The position numbers and the translations under genes were made by a program. Shown in pieces: positions 50,201 to 60,905 of a stretch of DNA of 64,000 nucleotides; the stretch's first letter is position 1, and each line of letters begins with the position of its first letter. The DNA is from Dreissena polymorpha. Lineage: Eukaryota; Mollusca; Bivalvia; Myida; Dreissenidae. The notes under the pieces were generated by a model, which was not told where the DNA came from, searched no databases, and saw nothing but the letters and a program-made list of their open reading frames with translations. The DNA lies in contig NC_068369.1 in NCBI RefSeq assembly GCF_020536995.1, positions 18,455,921 through 18,519,920 on the forward strand, written 5' to 3'.

Positions 50201-53200
50201 GAACAAGACCAGCACTGCACATCTTTCCATTGTAGACCAGTTTGGAAACGCAGTGGCTGTAACGAGCACTGTCAATGCAAGGTTTGTACTGCCCATCTCT
50301 CCATTGTAGACAGGTTTGGAAAAGCAGTGGCTGTAACGAGCACTGTGAATGCAAGGTTTGTACTTCCCATCTCTCCATTGTTCGACCAGTTTGGAAACGC
50401 AGTGGCTGTAAGGAGCAATGTGAATACAAGGTTTGTACTGCCCATCTCTCCATTGTAGACCAGTTTGGAAACGCAGTGGCTGTAACAAGAACTGTCAATG
50501 CAAGGTTTGTACTGCCCATCTCTCCATTGTAGACCTGTTTGGAAACACAGTGGCTGTAATGAGCACTGTGAATACAAGGTTTGTACTGCCCATCTCTCCA
50601 TTGTTCGACCAGTTTGGAAAAGCAGTGGCTGTAACAAGCACTGTGAATACAAGGTTTGTACTGCCCATCTCTCCATTGTTCGACCAGTTTGGAAAAGCAG
50701 TGGCTGTAACGAGCACTGTGAATGCAAGGTTTGTACTTCCCATCTCTCCATTGTTCGACCAGTTTGGAAACGCAGTGGCTGTAACGAGTACTGTGAATAC
50801 AAGGTATGTACTGCCCATCTCTCCATTGTAGACCAGTTTGGAAACGCAGTGGCTGTAACAAGAACTGTCAATGCAAGGTTTGTACTGCCCATCTCTCCAA
50901 TGTAGACCGGTTTGGAAACGCAGTGGCTGTAACGAGCACTGTGAATACAAGGTTTGTACTGCCCATCTCTCCATTGTTCGACCAGTTTGGAAACGCAGTG
51001 GCTGTAACGAGCACTGTGAATGCAAGGTTTGTACTGCCCATCTCTCCATTGTTCGACCAGTTTGGAAACGCAGTGGCTGTAACAAGCACTGTGAATGCAA
51101 GGTTTGTACTGCCCATCTCTCCTTTGTAGACAGTTTTGGAAACACAGTGGCTGTAACAAGCACTGTGAATGCAAGGTGTTTGCTAACATATGCACTATGA
51201 AGAGTCCATAAATGTCTTAAAAGTGCAATTCACTATCCTGCCTAGTTTAAGTCTTCTTTATTTGCATCCTCCCCCCCCCCCCCCCCTCCACACACATCAA
51301 CTCAGATTTATTACTGTGAAACTTATATTTTTCGTCCATGCAGAAAATCAATTTTTCAAGGCATGTTTATGCCATAAGTCTTTTATTTGACTTTATTTGA
51401 AAATCAACAAATTTAATAAACTAATATGGCCAATTTTACGTATGTACAAAACAAGCATTGAAGTTTAAACAAAATAATAATCCACAGTATATCCCTGTGA
51501 ACAGTCACACAGCCCTGTTAACAGTAATAAATACACTGACTCAGAGGAAACAGTGCAGTTCATAATTTACAACTGAGCTAAGATAAAAATTATATTTTTA
51601 TCCTGATTTTTCCTCCCTTTTTCCATTAATAATTATAAAATATCGCATTTTTTTTACAATTTTGTTCTTCCGTAGTTGACAGATAAAGATTCTCCAATTT
51701 TTGGAAAAACGCGAGTGCGATCTGAAAATAACGATAGTATAGTGCTCAAGTTTATACAATCGTTGTTATACTATTGATTTTCATCTGGCAATAGGATAAC
51801 CATAAATAGTATTTTATGATTGGCCAATAAACTAACTGATGAAGCATACAGAGCAACTAGGCATTCCTTAGACACTAAAGACATAATGAACTATTGAATC
51901 TCTCTAAGGAATATTATAACCAAGTATATAGATGATTAATTATAGACAATTAATTAATTATCCTTAAGAGCAATGGCTGACAAAAATAAACAGCTTTTAT
52001 TCATCCCATATAAAATTATAAAAGATTTTTTAACAAAACACTGGTCTCATTTTACAAATAAAAACAATAGAGACAGTAAATTTAATTTTGGGTTATTTGA
52101 TGAATATTTAAAATACAAAATTTGATATATTTTGTGAAAGACAGATTTGGGGCCAACGTGTTTGGAAATAGAACAGGCATTATTTGGAATGATGAAATGG
52201 ACGATTTTGCAACAAGCACCAAACCAAATGATTTCGGCGTATTTCCATCCCCAGCCAACCAGATAGTGCCTGGCAAGCGTCCCTTATCATCCATGAGTCC
52301 GGCAGTGTTTGTTGACGATAAAGGGGATGTGAAGATGGTGGTTGGGGCGGCAGGGGGATCTAGAATCACTACGGCAACAGCATGGGTAACTTGATAGCTT
52401 TGAATCTTTAGATAAAGTTCACATGTGTTAAGAAATAATAGTTAAGTTGATAGTTTAAACAAACATACAGCCCTTGCAGCCTGTAAGATAATACGGTGTA
52501 GTATTTTGAAATTAAAAAAAGAAGGTGTCTACTATGATTATATACGATTATGTTATACATTTTCCCGAGTTAGCAGCCTGGATATTTTTCGTGTTTTTGT
52601 ATTATTCGCAACAACTATTTAAATTGAAAATTTGAGATTAAAGAAGCAACTTATACAAGGTAAACTTCAGTAATTGTTGGTTTGTATTTCACTTTGCTGG
52701 GTCATGTTTCCAACACCTTGTGTTACAGGTAGCGGCCCAGGTGATGTGGTTCAGGGAGAACATTAAAGAGGCCATAGACAGCCTGAGGCTCCACCATCAG
52801 CTGCTGCCACCCATGTTTACCTATGAGAAGGGATTTGATATGGTAGGTGGCTTCATGAAGTCAGAGAAGGGGTTTGAAATGGTATGTGAAATCAGAGAAG
52901 GGATTTTATACGGTAGGTGCCTTCATGAAGTCAGAGAAAGGATTTGATATGGTATGTGAAATCAGAGAATAGATTCGAAATGGTAGGTGGCTTTATGAAG
53001 TAAGAGAAGGGATTTGATACGGTAGGTGATTTCATGAAGGCAGAGAAGGGGTTTGATATGGTAGGTGACTTTATGAAGGCAGAGAAAGGATTCTATATTG
53101 TTTGTGAAATCAGAGCATAGATTCGAAATGGTAGGTGGCTTCATGAAGGCAGAGAAGGGGTTTGAAATGGTAGATGACTTCATGAAGGCAGAGAAGGGGT

Positions 53201-54189
53201 TTTATACGGTAGGTGACAACATGAAGGCAGAGGAGGGGTTTGATATGGTAGGTGACTTCATGAAGGCAGAAAAGGGGTTTGATACGGTAGGTTACTTCAT
53301 GAAGGCAGAGAAGGGGTTTGATATGGTAGGTGACTTCATGAAGGCAGAGAAGGGGTTTGATACGGTAGATGACTACATGAAGGCAGAGAAGGGGTTTGAT
53401 ACGGTAGGTGACTTCATGAATGCAGAGAAGGGGTTTGATACAGCAGGTGACTTCATGAAGGCAGAGAAGGGGTTTGATACGGTAGGTGACTTCATGAAGG
53501 CAGAGAAGGGTTTTGATACGGTAGGTGACTTCATGAAGGCAGAAAAGGGGTTTGATATGGTAGGTGACTTCATGAAGGCAGAGAAGGGATTTGATACGGT
53601 AGGTGACTTCATGAAGGCAGAGAAGGGTTTTGATACGGTAGGTGACTTCATGAAGTCAGAGAATTGATTTGATATATTATTAGTATGTTGCTCCATGAAT
53701 AAAGATATGAATTAGGATACTAGTACTATGATACATGGGTGAGTAGTGCTACTGATCAGTTGAGTTGGATGGCTAAAATTTAATAGGTTCAGTAAATAGA
53801 AATATCCGTTATTATTGCCTATGTTATAATTGGAATAGATTTTATTTATTACATGATTTGTATTACTGTTTGAAAATGCAGATCACACTTTTTTATAAAG
53901 GTAAAAATCTAATAGTCAACATAGTTTTTTATTGTTGTAATTTTTTTTCTACTTTGATTTATGGAACATTTGATTATAATATTTAACTTTTAATCATTTT
54001 AATTGCGATGTAAAAAATAACACAATTTATGTTTTGGTTCAGGATATCATCAAAGGCCTGAAGGCTCTGGGTCACAATGCGACAGAGGTCAGCCCAGGAA
54101 TGTCTATAGTGCAAGGAATCACACGTCAAGATGGGTACCTGTACGCAAACAGCGACTACAGAAAAGGGGGAACACCTGATGGATATTAA
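38208..54189 (+). CDS. GGT: Gamma-glutamyltransferase (glutathione hydrolase)
   Basis: Twelve exons in phase: 38208-38332, 38970-39143, 39490-39615, 40369-40463, 44048-44264, 47048-47211, 48426-48575, 49432-49571, 50094-50281, 52145-52385, 52729-52842 and 54043-54189. They encode 626 aa, somewhat longer than human GGT1 (569) at the N-terminus. GGT is a type II membrane enzyme that cleaves the gamma-glutamyl bond of extracellular glutathione. Visible features are a cytosolic tail rich in Asp and ending KKRQR, and a single membrane anchor (CLWIGCGVLLISLVGVGLFF, residues about 46-66). GGNAVDAAVA, SMGIGGGFFM and DARETAP follow, then GGLAIAVPGEIRGY. The autoprocessing Thr sits in STAHLS (codon 50214-50216), followed by TSTVN, NDEMDDF, PLSSM and GAAGG. 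The protein ends RKGGTPDGY. The exon 8 donor GTCTAT is weak but gives the family-conserved VTE-L join. An alternative start is the ATG at 38220. Three exons have their ends amplified into minisatellites. Confidence 0.96.
40447..40985 (+). repeat. 24-bp minisatellite starting at GGT exon 4 end and donor
   Basis: About 22 degenerate copies of a 24-bp unit like AGCTAACTCCAGTAAAGGTA. The first copy is the coding end of exon 4 (GGAGCTAACTCCAGTAAAG) plus its GTAAGG donor, and the rest runs into intron 4. Many units keep AAGGTAAG or AAGATAAG at the donor position. Confidence 0.88.
41066..41303. mobile_element. GCACAGGCTAATC palindromic MITE (copy 2, GGT intron 4)
   Basis: Ends ATATGAGCCTTGTTCTGAGA and TCTCAGAACACGACTCATAT are inverted. 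Inside, AGCCTGTGCAGTCTGCACAG and the matching GATTAGCC block form nested hairpins. Confidence 0.88.
41542..42060 (+). mobile_element. TTAA-type MITE with tRNA-like core (copy 3, GGT intron 4)
   Basis: It runs from TTGAAGGGGCCTTGTCAC to GTGAAGAGGCCCCTTTAA, 519 bp. The tRNA-like core at about 41850-41930 has an A box in GATGGCCAAGTGGTCTAGG and a B box GGTTCGAGCCC. Its flanking arms match copy 2 base for base over long runs, while the core differs from copy 2. Confidence 0.85.
42676..44018 (-). mobile_element. GCGTGGGGATA element with 150-bp tandem units (copy 2, GGT intron 4)
   Basis: This is the reverse complement of the 17.8-19.0 kb copy, with the same ends (ATTATCCCCACGC and GGCGCGGCAGAGGCC inverted). 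It has about seven 150-bp units instead of six. The diagnostic variants of individual units occur in the same order as in copy 1, for example the first unit with AATTGATGATGAAC and the later ACATTAGGGTCAATC units. It ends about 30 bp before GGT exon 5. Confidence 0.85.
45297..45604. mobile_element. AACCCTTTCCCACTC palindromic MITE (copy, GGT intron 5)
   Basis: The ends TTAACCCTTTCCCACTCAGA and TTTCTAAGTGGTCAATGGTTAA are degenerate inverted repeats. The core pair GCAAACAGAATAAAACCAGA / CAGGTTTTATGCTGTTTGC surrounds AGTAACTCGCAGTC. This is the most complete copy in the window. Confidence 0.78.
45844..46110. mobile_element. GCACAGGCTAATC palindromic MITE (copy 3, GGT intron 5)
   Basis: The ends ATTGTGTCTTGTTCTGAGAA and TTCTCAGACCAAGACACAAT are inverted. 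Both inner hairpins (AGCCTGTGCAGTCCGCACAG and GCCTGTGCGGACTGCACAG) are intact. This looks like the best-preserved copy. Confidence 0.9.
46371..46830 (+). mobile_element. GGGGACTAATG-type repeat module (GGT intron 5)
   Basis: It begins TTGTCCCCTACTGGTTTCAC and ends GTAGGGGACATATATTGC. Two units of about 175 bp share CCTGCGATAACTTT, TGCACGTCATTTCATTTTG and GGTTGCTATGGCAACAAATA. It has the same architecture as the other modules with a GTCC tract. Confidence 0.72.
47251..47400. mobile_element. Decayed GCACAGGCTAATC MITE (GGT intron 6)
   Basis: GAAAACTGGGCCTAATGCAT, then a CCTGTGCATTC block and CTAATCAAGGACACCAC, resemble the left half of the intact copies. The right half is lost. Confidence 0.55.
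47603..48325 (+). repeat. GGGGGACAT-ended array of about 150-bp units (GGT intron 6)
   Basis: Four units share TATTGAAGATAGCAACTTGA, GGCATGCATGTG, CATGGAGCTGCACATTTTG and GGTCAAGGTCATCCTTC. The ends are ATCCCCCACTATAGTAGTGG and TAGGGGGACATTGTGTTTC. Open frames through it are artefacts of the satellite. Confidence 0.82.
48745..49286 (+). repeat. GGAGGGATAT-type module with three units (GGT intron 7)
   Basis: Three units of about 165 bp share AGCCATATCTTGGAAGTGCT, TTCATTGAAACTTGGTATGA and GCCAAATGGCATT. The module opens with AGGCGGAGGGATATTG and closes with GGCGGGGGATATCAATTC and TTTTCTTGTTTA. A fragment of the same opening occurs at about 49765-49830. Confidence 0.8.
50214..51181 (+). repeat. 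13-copy minisatellite from GGT catalytic-Thr exon end plus donor
   Basis: Thirteen units of 74-75 bp. The first is the genuine end of exon 9 (ACTGCACATCTTTCC through GTCAATGCAAG). The other twelve run into intron 9, each repeating the codons for TAHLSIV and AVAVTSTVNAR and the GTTTGT donor. Units with ATTGTAGACC (74 bp) alternate irregularly with units with ATTGTTCGACC (75 bp). The unit length breaks the frame, so read-through would not extend the protein cleanly. Open frames of 100-300 codons on both strands here are by-products. Confidence 0.93.
51182..52144. other. Rest of GGT intron 9; poly-C tract
   Basis: No repeat family is recognised. A run of about 18 C lies at 51272-51288. The acceptor GAAAGACAG ends at 52144. 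Confidence 0.4.
52816..53668 (+). repeat. 39-bp minisatellite from GGT exon 11 end plus donor
   Basis: About 21 units of 39 bp. The first is the coding end of exon 11 (TATGAGAAGGGATTTGATATG) plus its GTAGGT donor. The remaining units fill the start of intron 11, with GAGAAGGGGTTTGATACG and GTAGGTGACTTCATGAAGGC repeated. The first six or so units vary in length (some carry GTATGTGAAATCAG). From about 53100 on the units are regular and, at 39 bp, keep the frame as a repeated 13-residue peptide (KGFDTVGDFMKAE). Confidence 0.92.
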
Positions 54190-54611
54190 CAAAGGAATTA
54201 AATTAAATTAAGAAATAATTTAGTTAAAATAGTTTCAGAGAAGAAAATAACACCAATTTGAACCCCAAAATATGAACATTCTTGATTTCCTACTAAAAAA
54301 ATATAAGTAAGTATAGGTCAGTAAGGGTAGTTTAAGATTTAGAACTTTACTTTAATTTTTCTTTTGTATTTCACATATTCAAGGACAAAGTTGATAAGTA
54401 AATGTTCAGAATATTGTGTACACATAATTTGAAATTACAAAGTTGTATGTGCATAATGCACTTCTGTTATTTTTGAGAAGTTGTTGTAAACAATGACCTT
54501 GGGCAGATGTATTTAAACTTTTCATTACTTAAACTAATCATAATAAATTAACATTTAGGAAACTTAACAATTTATTCCTGTGTGGAAATGTGTAAGCAGT
54601 GAGGGACACAA
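54190..54611. other. GGT 3' UTR candidate region
   Basis: AT-rich sequence follows the GGT stop codon, with one canonical AATAAA near its right end. No other feature is seen. Confidence 0.45.
54542..54547 (+). terminator. Candidate polyadenylation signal of GGT
   Basis: AATAAA about 350 bp beyond the stop codon and just before the 42-bp satellite. Later hexamers at 57030 and 57232 are alternatives that would place the whole satellite inside the 3' UTR. Confidence 0.4.
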
Positions 54612-56892
54612 AGGAGTAGAACACAGATTGGTATTCTACACTTGTCACCATGTAGGAGTAGAACACAGATTGGTATTCTACACTTGTCACCATGTAGGAG
54701 AAGAACACAGATTGTTATTCTACACTTGTCACCATGTAGGAGTAGAACACAGATCGGTATTCTACACTTGTCACCATGTAGGAGTAGAACACAGATCGGT
54801 ATTCTACACTTGTCACCATGTAGGGGTAGAACACAGATTGGTATTCTACACTTGTCACCATGTAGGAGTAGAACACAGATTGGTATTCTACACTTGTCAC
54901 CATGTAGGAGTAGAACACAGATTGGTATTCTACACTTGTCACCATGTAGGAGTAGAACACAGATTGGGATTCTACACTTGTCACCATGTAGGAGTAGAAC
55001 ACAGATTGGTATTCTACACTTGTCACCATGTAGGAGTAGAACACAGATTGGTATTCTACACATGTCACCATGTAGGAGTAGAACACAGATTGGTATTCTA
55101 CACTTGTCACCATGTAGGAGTAGAACACAGATCGGTATTCTACACTTGTCACCATGTAGGAGTAGAACACAGATTGGTATTCTACACTTGTCACCATGTA
55201 GGAGTAGAACACAGATTGGTATTCTACACTTGTCACCATGTAGGGGTAGAACACAGATTGGTATTCTACACTTGTCACCATGTAGGAGTAGAACACAGAT
55301 TGGTATTCTACACATGTCACCATGTAGGAGTAGAACACAGATTGGTATTCTACACTTGTCACCATGTAGGAGTAGAACACAGATTGGTATTCTACACTTG
55401 TCACCATGTAGGAGTAGAACACAGATCGGTATTCTACACATGTCACCATGTAGGAGTAGAACACAGATTGGTATTCTACACTTGTCACCATGTAGGAGTA
55501 GAACACAGATTGGTATTCTACACTTGTAGGAGTAGAACACAGATTGGTATTCTACACTTGTCACCATGTAGGAGTAGAGCACAGATCGGTATTCTACACT
55601 TGTCACCATGTAGGAGTAGAACACAGATCGGTATTCTACACTTGTCACCATGTAGGAGTAGAACACAGATCGGTATTCTACACTTGTCACCATGTAGGAG
55701 TAGAGCACAGATCGGTATTCTACACTTGTCACCATGTAGGAGTAGAACACAGATCGGTATTCTACACATGTCACCATGTAGGAGTAGAACACAGATTGGT
55801 ATTCTACACTTGTCACCATGTAGGAGTAGAACACAGATTGGTATTCTACACTTGTAGGAGTAGAACAGAGATTGGTATTCTACAATTGTCACCATGTAGG
55901 AGTAGAACACAGATTGGTATTCTACACTTGTAGGAGTAGAACACAGATTGGTATTCTACACTTGTCACCATGTAGGAGTAGAACACAGATCGGTATTCTA
56001 CACTTGTCACCATGTAGGAGTAGAACACAGATTGGTATTCTACACTTGTCACCATGTAGGAGTAGAACACAGATCGGTATTCTACACTTGTCACCATGTA
56101 GGAGTAGAACACAGATCGGTATTCTACACATGTCACCATGTAGGAGTAGAACACAGACTGGTATTATACACTTGTCACCATGTAGGAGTAGAGCACAGAT
56201 CGGTATTCTACACTTGTCACCATGTAGGAGTAGAACACAGATTGGTATTCTACACTTGTCACCATGTAGGAGTAGAGCACAGATCGGTATTCTACACTTG
56301 TCACCATGTAGGAGTAGAACACAGATCGGTATTCTACACTTGTCACCATGTAGGAGTAGAACACAGATCGGTATTCTACACTTGTCACCATGTAGGAGTA
56401 GAACACAGATTGGTATTCTACACTTGTCACCATGTAGGAGTAGAACACAGATTGGTATTCTACACTTGTCACCATGTAGGAGTAGAACACAGATTGGTAT
56501 TCTACACTTGTCACCATGTAGGAGTAGAACACAGATTGGTATTCTACACTTGTAGGAGTAGAACACAGATTGGTATTCTACACTTGTCACCATGTAGGAG
56601 TAGAACACAGATCGGTATTCTACACTTGTCACCATGTAGGAGTAGAACACAGATTGGTATTCTACACTTGTCACCATGTAGGAGTAGAACACAGATTGGT
56701 ATTCTACACTTGTCACCATGTAGGAGTAGAACACAGACTGGTATTATACACTTGTCACCATGTAGGAGTAGAACACAGATCGGTATTCTACACTTGTCAC
56801 CATGTAGGGGTAGAACACAGATTGGTATTCTACACTTGTCACCATGTAGGAGTAGAACACAGATTGGTATTCTACACTTGTCACCATGTATG
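54612..56892. repeat. 42-bp satellite array, about 54 units
   Basis: The unit is AGGAGTAGAACACAGATTGG followed by TATTCTACACTTGTCACCATGT. Units differ at a few fixed positions (ATTGG/ATCGG, CTTGT/CATGT, AGAAC/AGAGC, GGAGTAG/GGGGTAG). Four short units near 55525, 55853, 55929 and 56549 lack 8 bp (TCACCATG). Each unit contains the inverted pair GTAGAA / TTCTAC. Because 42 is a multiple of three, several frames on both strands stay open for hundreds of codons; these are not genes. Confidence 0.95.
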
Positions 56893-58570
56893 TAATTTTT
56901 AAACTGAATCCACTCAATTACCTCAGCGCATTATTCATTCCAGTAATTTACTGTGTAATGATCTGATTATAAATAACATAATTGCTGATTTGCATTATAT
57001 TGATGTTGTGAACATTGTTGACTAATAATAATAAATGATGCTGAAATAGAATTAAATGTATAAATCATTCCTACATGTATATCCAGTCTGTTTTTAATCA
57101 ACTGTTTAATGATATGATGTATGAAATAATGTGATTATGACACTTTTATATGGTTTATTTGTTGTTGCTGTTTTAGTGGAGTGTTGCTATTTTAATATAA
57201 ATGTTCCCTTCTTATTTCGTTAATGGCATGAAATAAAGCTTATCGGAAGCGTTCACAGTGCTAATATTCTATAAATTGAAAATCATGTTTACATTTATCC
57301 AGAACTGTTTAATCTGTTCATTGCAGCCTGTAGATTGTTATTGTATTATATTTAAATTTAAATCCTAAATTATATACTAGTATAATGTGTATACATGTAT
57401 ACATTTTTTGAAGTACAAAACAATCACGCAAATACAATTCTAAATCCATTTATATATTTTAACATTTTACAATGTTTGCTCAAATGTTATATATCTGGCA
57501 GGCAATAATTGTTATTTTGATCACTTATACTGATTACTATATGCAAATCTGGTGCCAGGAAATGCAAATAGTACAATTTTGTTATTGTAAGTTAAATTAG
57601 CATGTCCGTAGAGATTGTGAAAGTTTCTTTACACTTTACTATTATAATTGTATGTATTTTACATTTTGACTGGAGGTTACTAATATTTTATTTTATATGG
57701 ACCAGTGTTTATTCTTTGCACATTTATATTATCAGCGTGATGTTATAATTATTTCTTATTTTGTGTTAATATTTTGAATCTATATCAGAAAGTGTATGGG
57801 TTTAATTTTTAAATGTAAACAACAATAAATAGAAAAAAAGTTACTGCATTGCTTTTTAAGCTTACCCACACACAACATGACCATGGACAACGACCATTAA
57901 AAACTATGAATAACGCGCAACACAGTTCCAATTGAGAAAAATAGTAATATAATGTGATTGTCAAATCCATCTTTTCATGCAAAATCCACAAGTCCAGATA
58001 AGAGCCTATTTCGATTTGACCGTGAACTTGAATTCACTGTTTTGACCTAATCAGATGGATAATGCAAAATGTTGCCTCTGAATTCACTGTTCTGACCTAA
58101 TCAGATGGATAATGCAAAATGTTGCCTCTGAATTTTGCCACGTTTAAGAAGTTGTCGCCATTTTTCATAAGTCACATTGATGGGCACATGTCAAAGTATA
58201 TTTAAACATAAGTGTCACAATTAAATAGCATACACTGCATGGATTTGATTGAAACTTAGGATTTAAGTAGAACTTTACCGTTGAAACCATGCATTTTACA
58301 ACATTTACATTATTAGCGAGATGAATTCCAACAAAATGTCCATATAACTTTTGAGCCAAATGCCATAGCAACATGGTAAACTTTGCTAATGAATGGTAAA
58401 ATTGATTAGTCAAAAGAAAATTAAAGCATAAATATATGGGACACACCACACCAAGTTTTCATTTGATTGAACTTGTTCATCTGAAGGATTTACTATCAAG
58501 GCTTTAATTTTAGCAGTGCTGTGGTAAAACCAGGCCTAATGCATTTATGAACGCTGGGACATCATCTAAC
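56893..58570. other. Intergenic AT-rich region
   Basis: No gene is supported. A 50-bp direct duplication lies at 58029-58128 (GAATTCACTGTTTTGACC through AATGTTGCCTCT, twice). AATAAA hexamers lie at 57030 and 57232. Confidence 0.4.
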
Positions 58571-60600
58571 TAGCCGATGCCAGATCGCTAGGCTTCTGAG
58601 ACACATCAAGAGGGCACAAGATATGTTTCAGCGGGGAGGATTGTAAACATAGCCTCAGAGTTTCTTTCATGGTAAGGAAGGAATTAGTCAACATCGTCAT
58701 CAGTTGCACCCCAGTCCCAAGCAGGCTTATTTCCATATGTATCGCTGCGAGACCTCACAGAATCACCATCATCTAGGTCTTTGAACCAACTACAGACTAC
58801 AATAACAAGGAGATTCAACAGTTTTATGAAGAATTACAGCGCATCATTGTCAAGGTCTCAAAAAAGACATCCTAATTGTCCAAGACGACTTGGAACACCA
58901 AGGTTGGACCAGCTGCCTACCAAGACAGGGAAAGTAGGTATATTTGGCATAGGAGAGACCAATGACAGAGGGTTGAGACTTCTTGAGTTCGCCAGAAGCC
59001 ACCAACACTCCCTGACCAACACGCTGCACCAACACAAGCCGTCCAGCAGACAGACTTGTTACAAACAGACAAGTTCACAAACAGATCGATTTCATACTAG
59101 CGCTGCAACGGTTCAACTCCAGCATCACCAAACTCAAGAGCGTTTCCTTGCAAAGACATCGACAATGACAATGACTTAGTGCTCACCAGCATCAAGCATA
59201 ATTAAATTTGATTTGACTTAAAAATGGAAAGATTCAGAGATATAGGTTCATTTCAAGCACATTAAGGTGACAAGTTTGCAGCCCTGAATATGCTAAACAA
59301 TGACATATTGACGCCATCAAAAACAACATCAAGGGGGTTCTGCTGTCATCGGCCGAAGCAGTTCTTGGGAGAGAGAAGGGAAAACAGGTCATGGGTTACG
59401 ACCGAGATAATGGATCTCTGTGATAAAAGAAGACAGCTGAGGCATTAAAACAACAGTTTTACAGCAGACGCTGACGGGAACCTCCTGATCCAGAGTGCCT
59501 TAGTCTTGAACAGGTAAACTGAATACTGCTGTGACCTCTATAATGACACGCTTCAATCAGACCACAATCTCCTTCAAAACGATCCCATACCAGAAGCGTA
59601 CAACGAAAGTCCGTCCGTACTCAAAGCAGAGGGGAACAGGCAGTGAGCATTATAAGCCAGAAAAGTCTTCGGGACTGGACAATGTCCTTCCAAAGCTGAT
59701 AAAGCATGGAGGAGAGGCAACGACTGCAGCAACTATGGCATTATGCAAGACGATCTGGAAGGTGAAGAAGTAGCCCAAGGAGTGGACCCAGTCTCTGGTC
59801 ATACCCCTACTGAAAAAGTGCAACCTTAAACAGAACGATAATTACTGCAGTCTCAGCAGCCACCCAAGCAATGTCAGGCTACGCATCATCTTTAGCCAAT
59901 TGAAACATATGGCTTACGAACTGCTAACGGTTGAGCAGGCTAGATTCAGAGCTGGACAGAGCACAGTGGAACAGAACTTCAGCTGTTGAGTCCACGAGAT
60001 GACCACATGAGCTCTTCCGCAACTTCGTCGACTTTAAAAAAAGCTGTAGACTGCATGTGTAATCACCCAAGAACTCTACAGAAATGCCAACAGCGCAGTT
60101 CTTCTAAATGGAGAGATGGGCAACTTTTTCAGGACATCTGCGGGCATCCGTCAAGGGAAGTCTGCTCTCTCTCGGGTCCTGTTAAACATTTTCCTTGAAA
60201 AGATAATGCAAAAGACCCTCCTAGTACACCACTACTCTATCTCCATAAGTGGCAGACATATCTCCAACTCGAGATTCGCTGACGACACTGACCTCTTTGA
60301 TGACACCAGCAGTGAACTCCAAGAGCTCACCAACAGATGCTATGAAAGAGCCAGAGCTTAAGGGATGGAGCTCAGCATGGAGATCATGTCAAAGATCAGC
60401 AGGACCAGTACAGAATTCACAAGGAGAAGCTGGAAGAAGTTACTGCTACTTCGGAGAAACCTAATGCAAGATATCAGTCCAAATAAGAATTGCCATGGCA
60501 ACCCCAGCGATGGCAAGACATAGCAGGTTGCGGACTAGCAGCTCAATAAGATATTTTAATTCATCTTTGCATTCCAAATCTGGACAATTTAGAGCCGATA
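58571..60600 (+). mobile_element. Decayed non-LTR retrotransposon (LINE)
   Basis: Fragments of a LINE polyprotein lie in order on the plus strand in different frames. An endonuclease-like piece (GIGETNDRGLRLLEFARSHQ, about 58960-59020) is followed by reverse-transcriptase pieces. These are SSGLDNVLPKLIKHGGEA (about 59670-59720), then PKEWTQSLVIPLLKK (about 59776-59820), EQARFRAGQSTVEQ, and AGIRQGKSALSRVLLNIFLE (about 60130-60200), ending with SRFADDTDLFDD (about 60270). Stops and frame changes interrupt every domain, and the palm motif reads FADD. The order and wording resemble the CFDP2-like LINEs common in molluscs; I do not assign a clade. No poly-A tail is obvious at the right edge. Confidence 0.85.
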
Positions 60601-60905
60601 GCATCTTAGTGCACAATGCTCCTAGTTAAATTTTTCATGAATGGTAAAACTAATTTTCAGAATAAATTGAAACATACATGGATGGGACACACCATATGTG
60701 AAATTTCATATAAGGGGACTGGACTAGGTAACAGATATTTTAGGATTTTTAAGTTGGCCATTGAATGCCTCGACTAAATGGATTTTAAGATGAATAAAGA
60801 AGGTTTAACATGAAAAAAATTAGCATTTACCTAGAATTGTTTCACAGACACTGATGCCCCCACAATGCATGTTTGGACCATTTTTCTATATACATGTATA
60901 CTCCA

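Noticed and set aside
50058-51200. Overlapping frames up to about 300 codons on both strands
   Set aside because: They read through the GGT exon 9 minisatellite. Only the first unit is coding, as exon 9.
53098-53667. 189-codon frame of 13-residue repeats
   Set aside because: It lies in the intron after GGT exon 11 and is the amplified exon end; no independent start context or acceptor is seen.
54612-56892. CRISPR-like array
   Set aside because: Units abut without unique spacers, and the genome is eukaryotic.
54572-56902. Open frames of 100-425 codons on both strands
   Set aside because: They are by-products of a 42-bp satellite whose length is a multiple of three; several frames are open at once and none has protein features.
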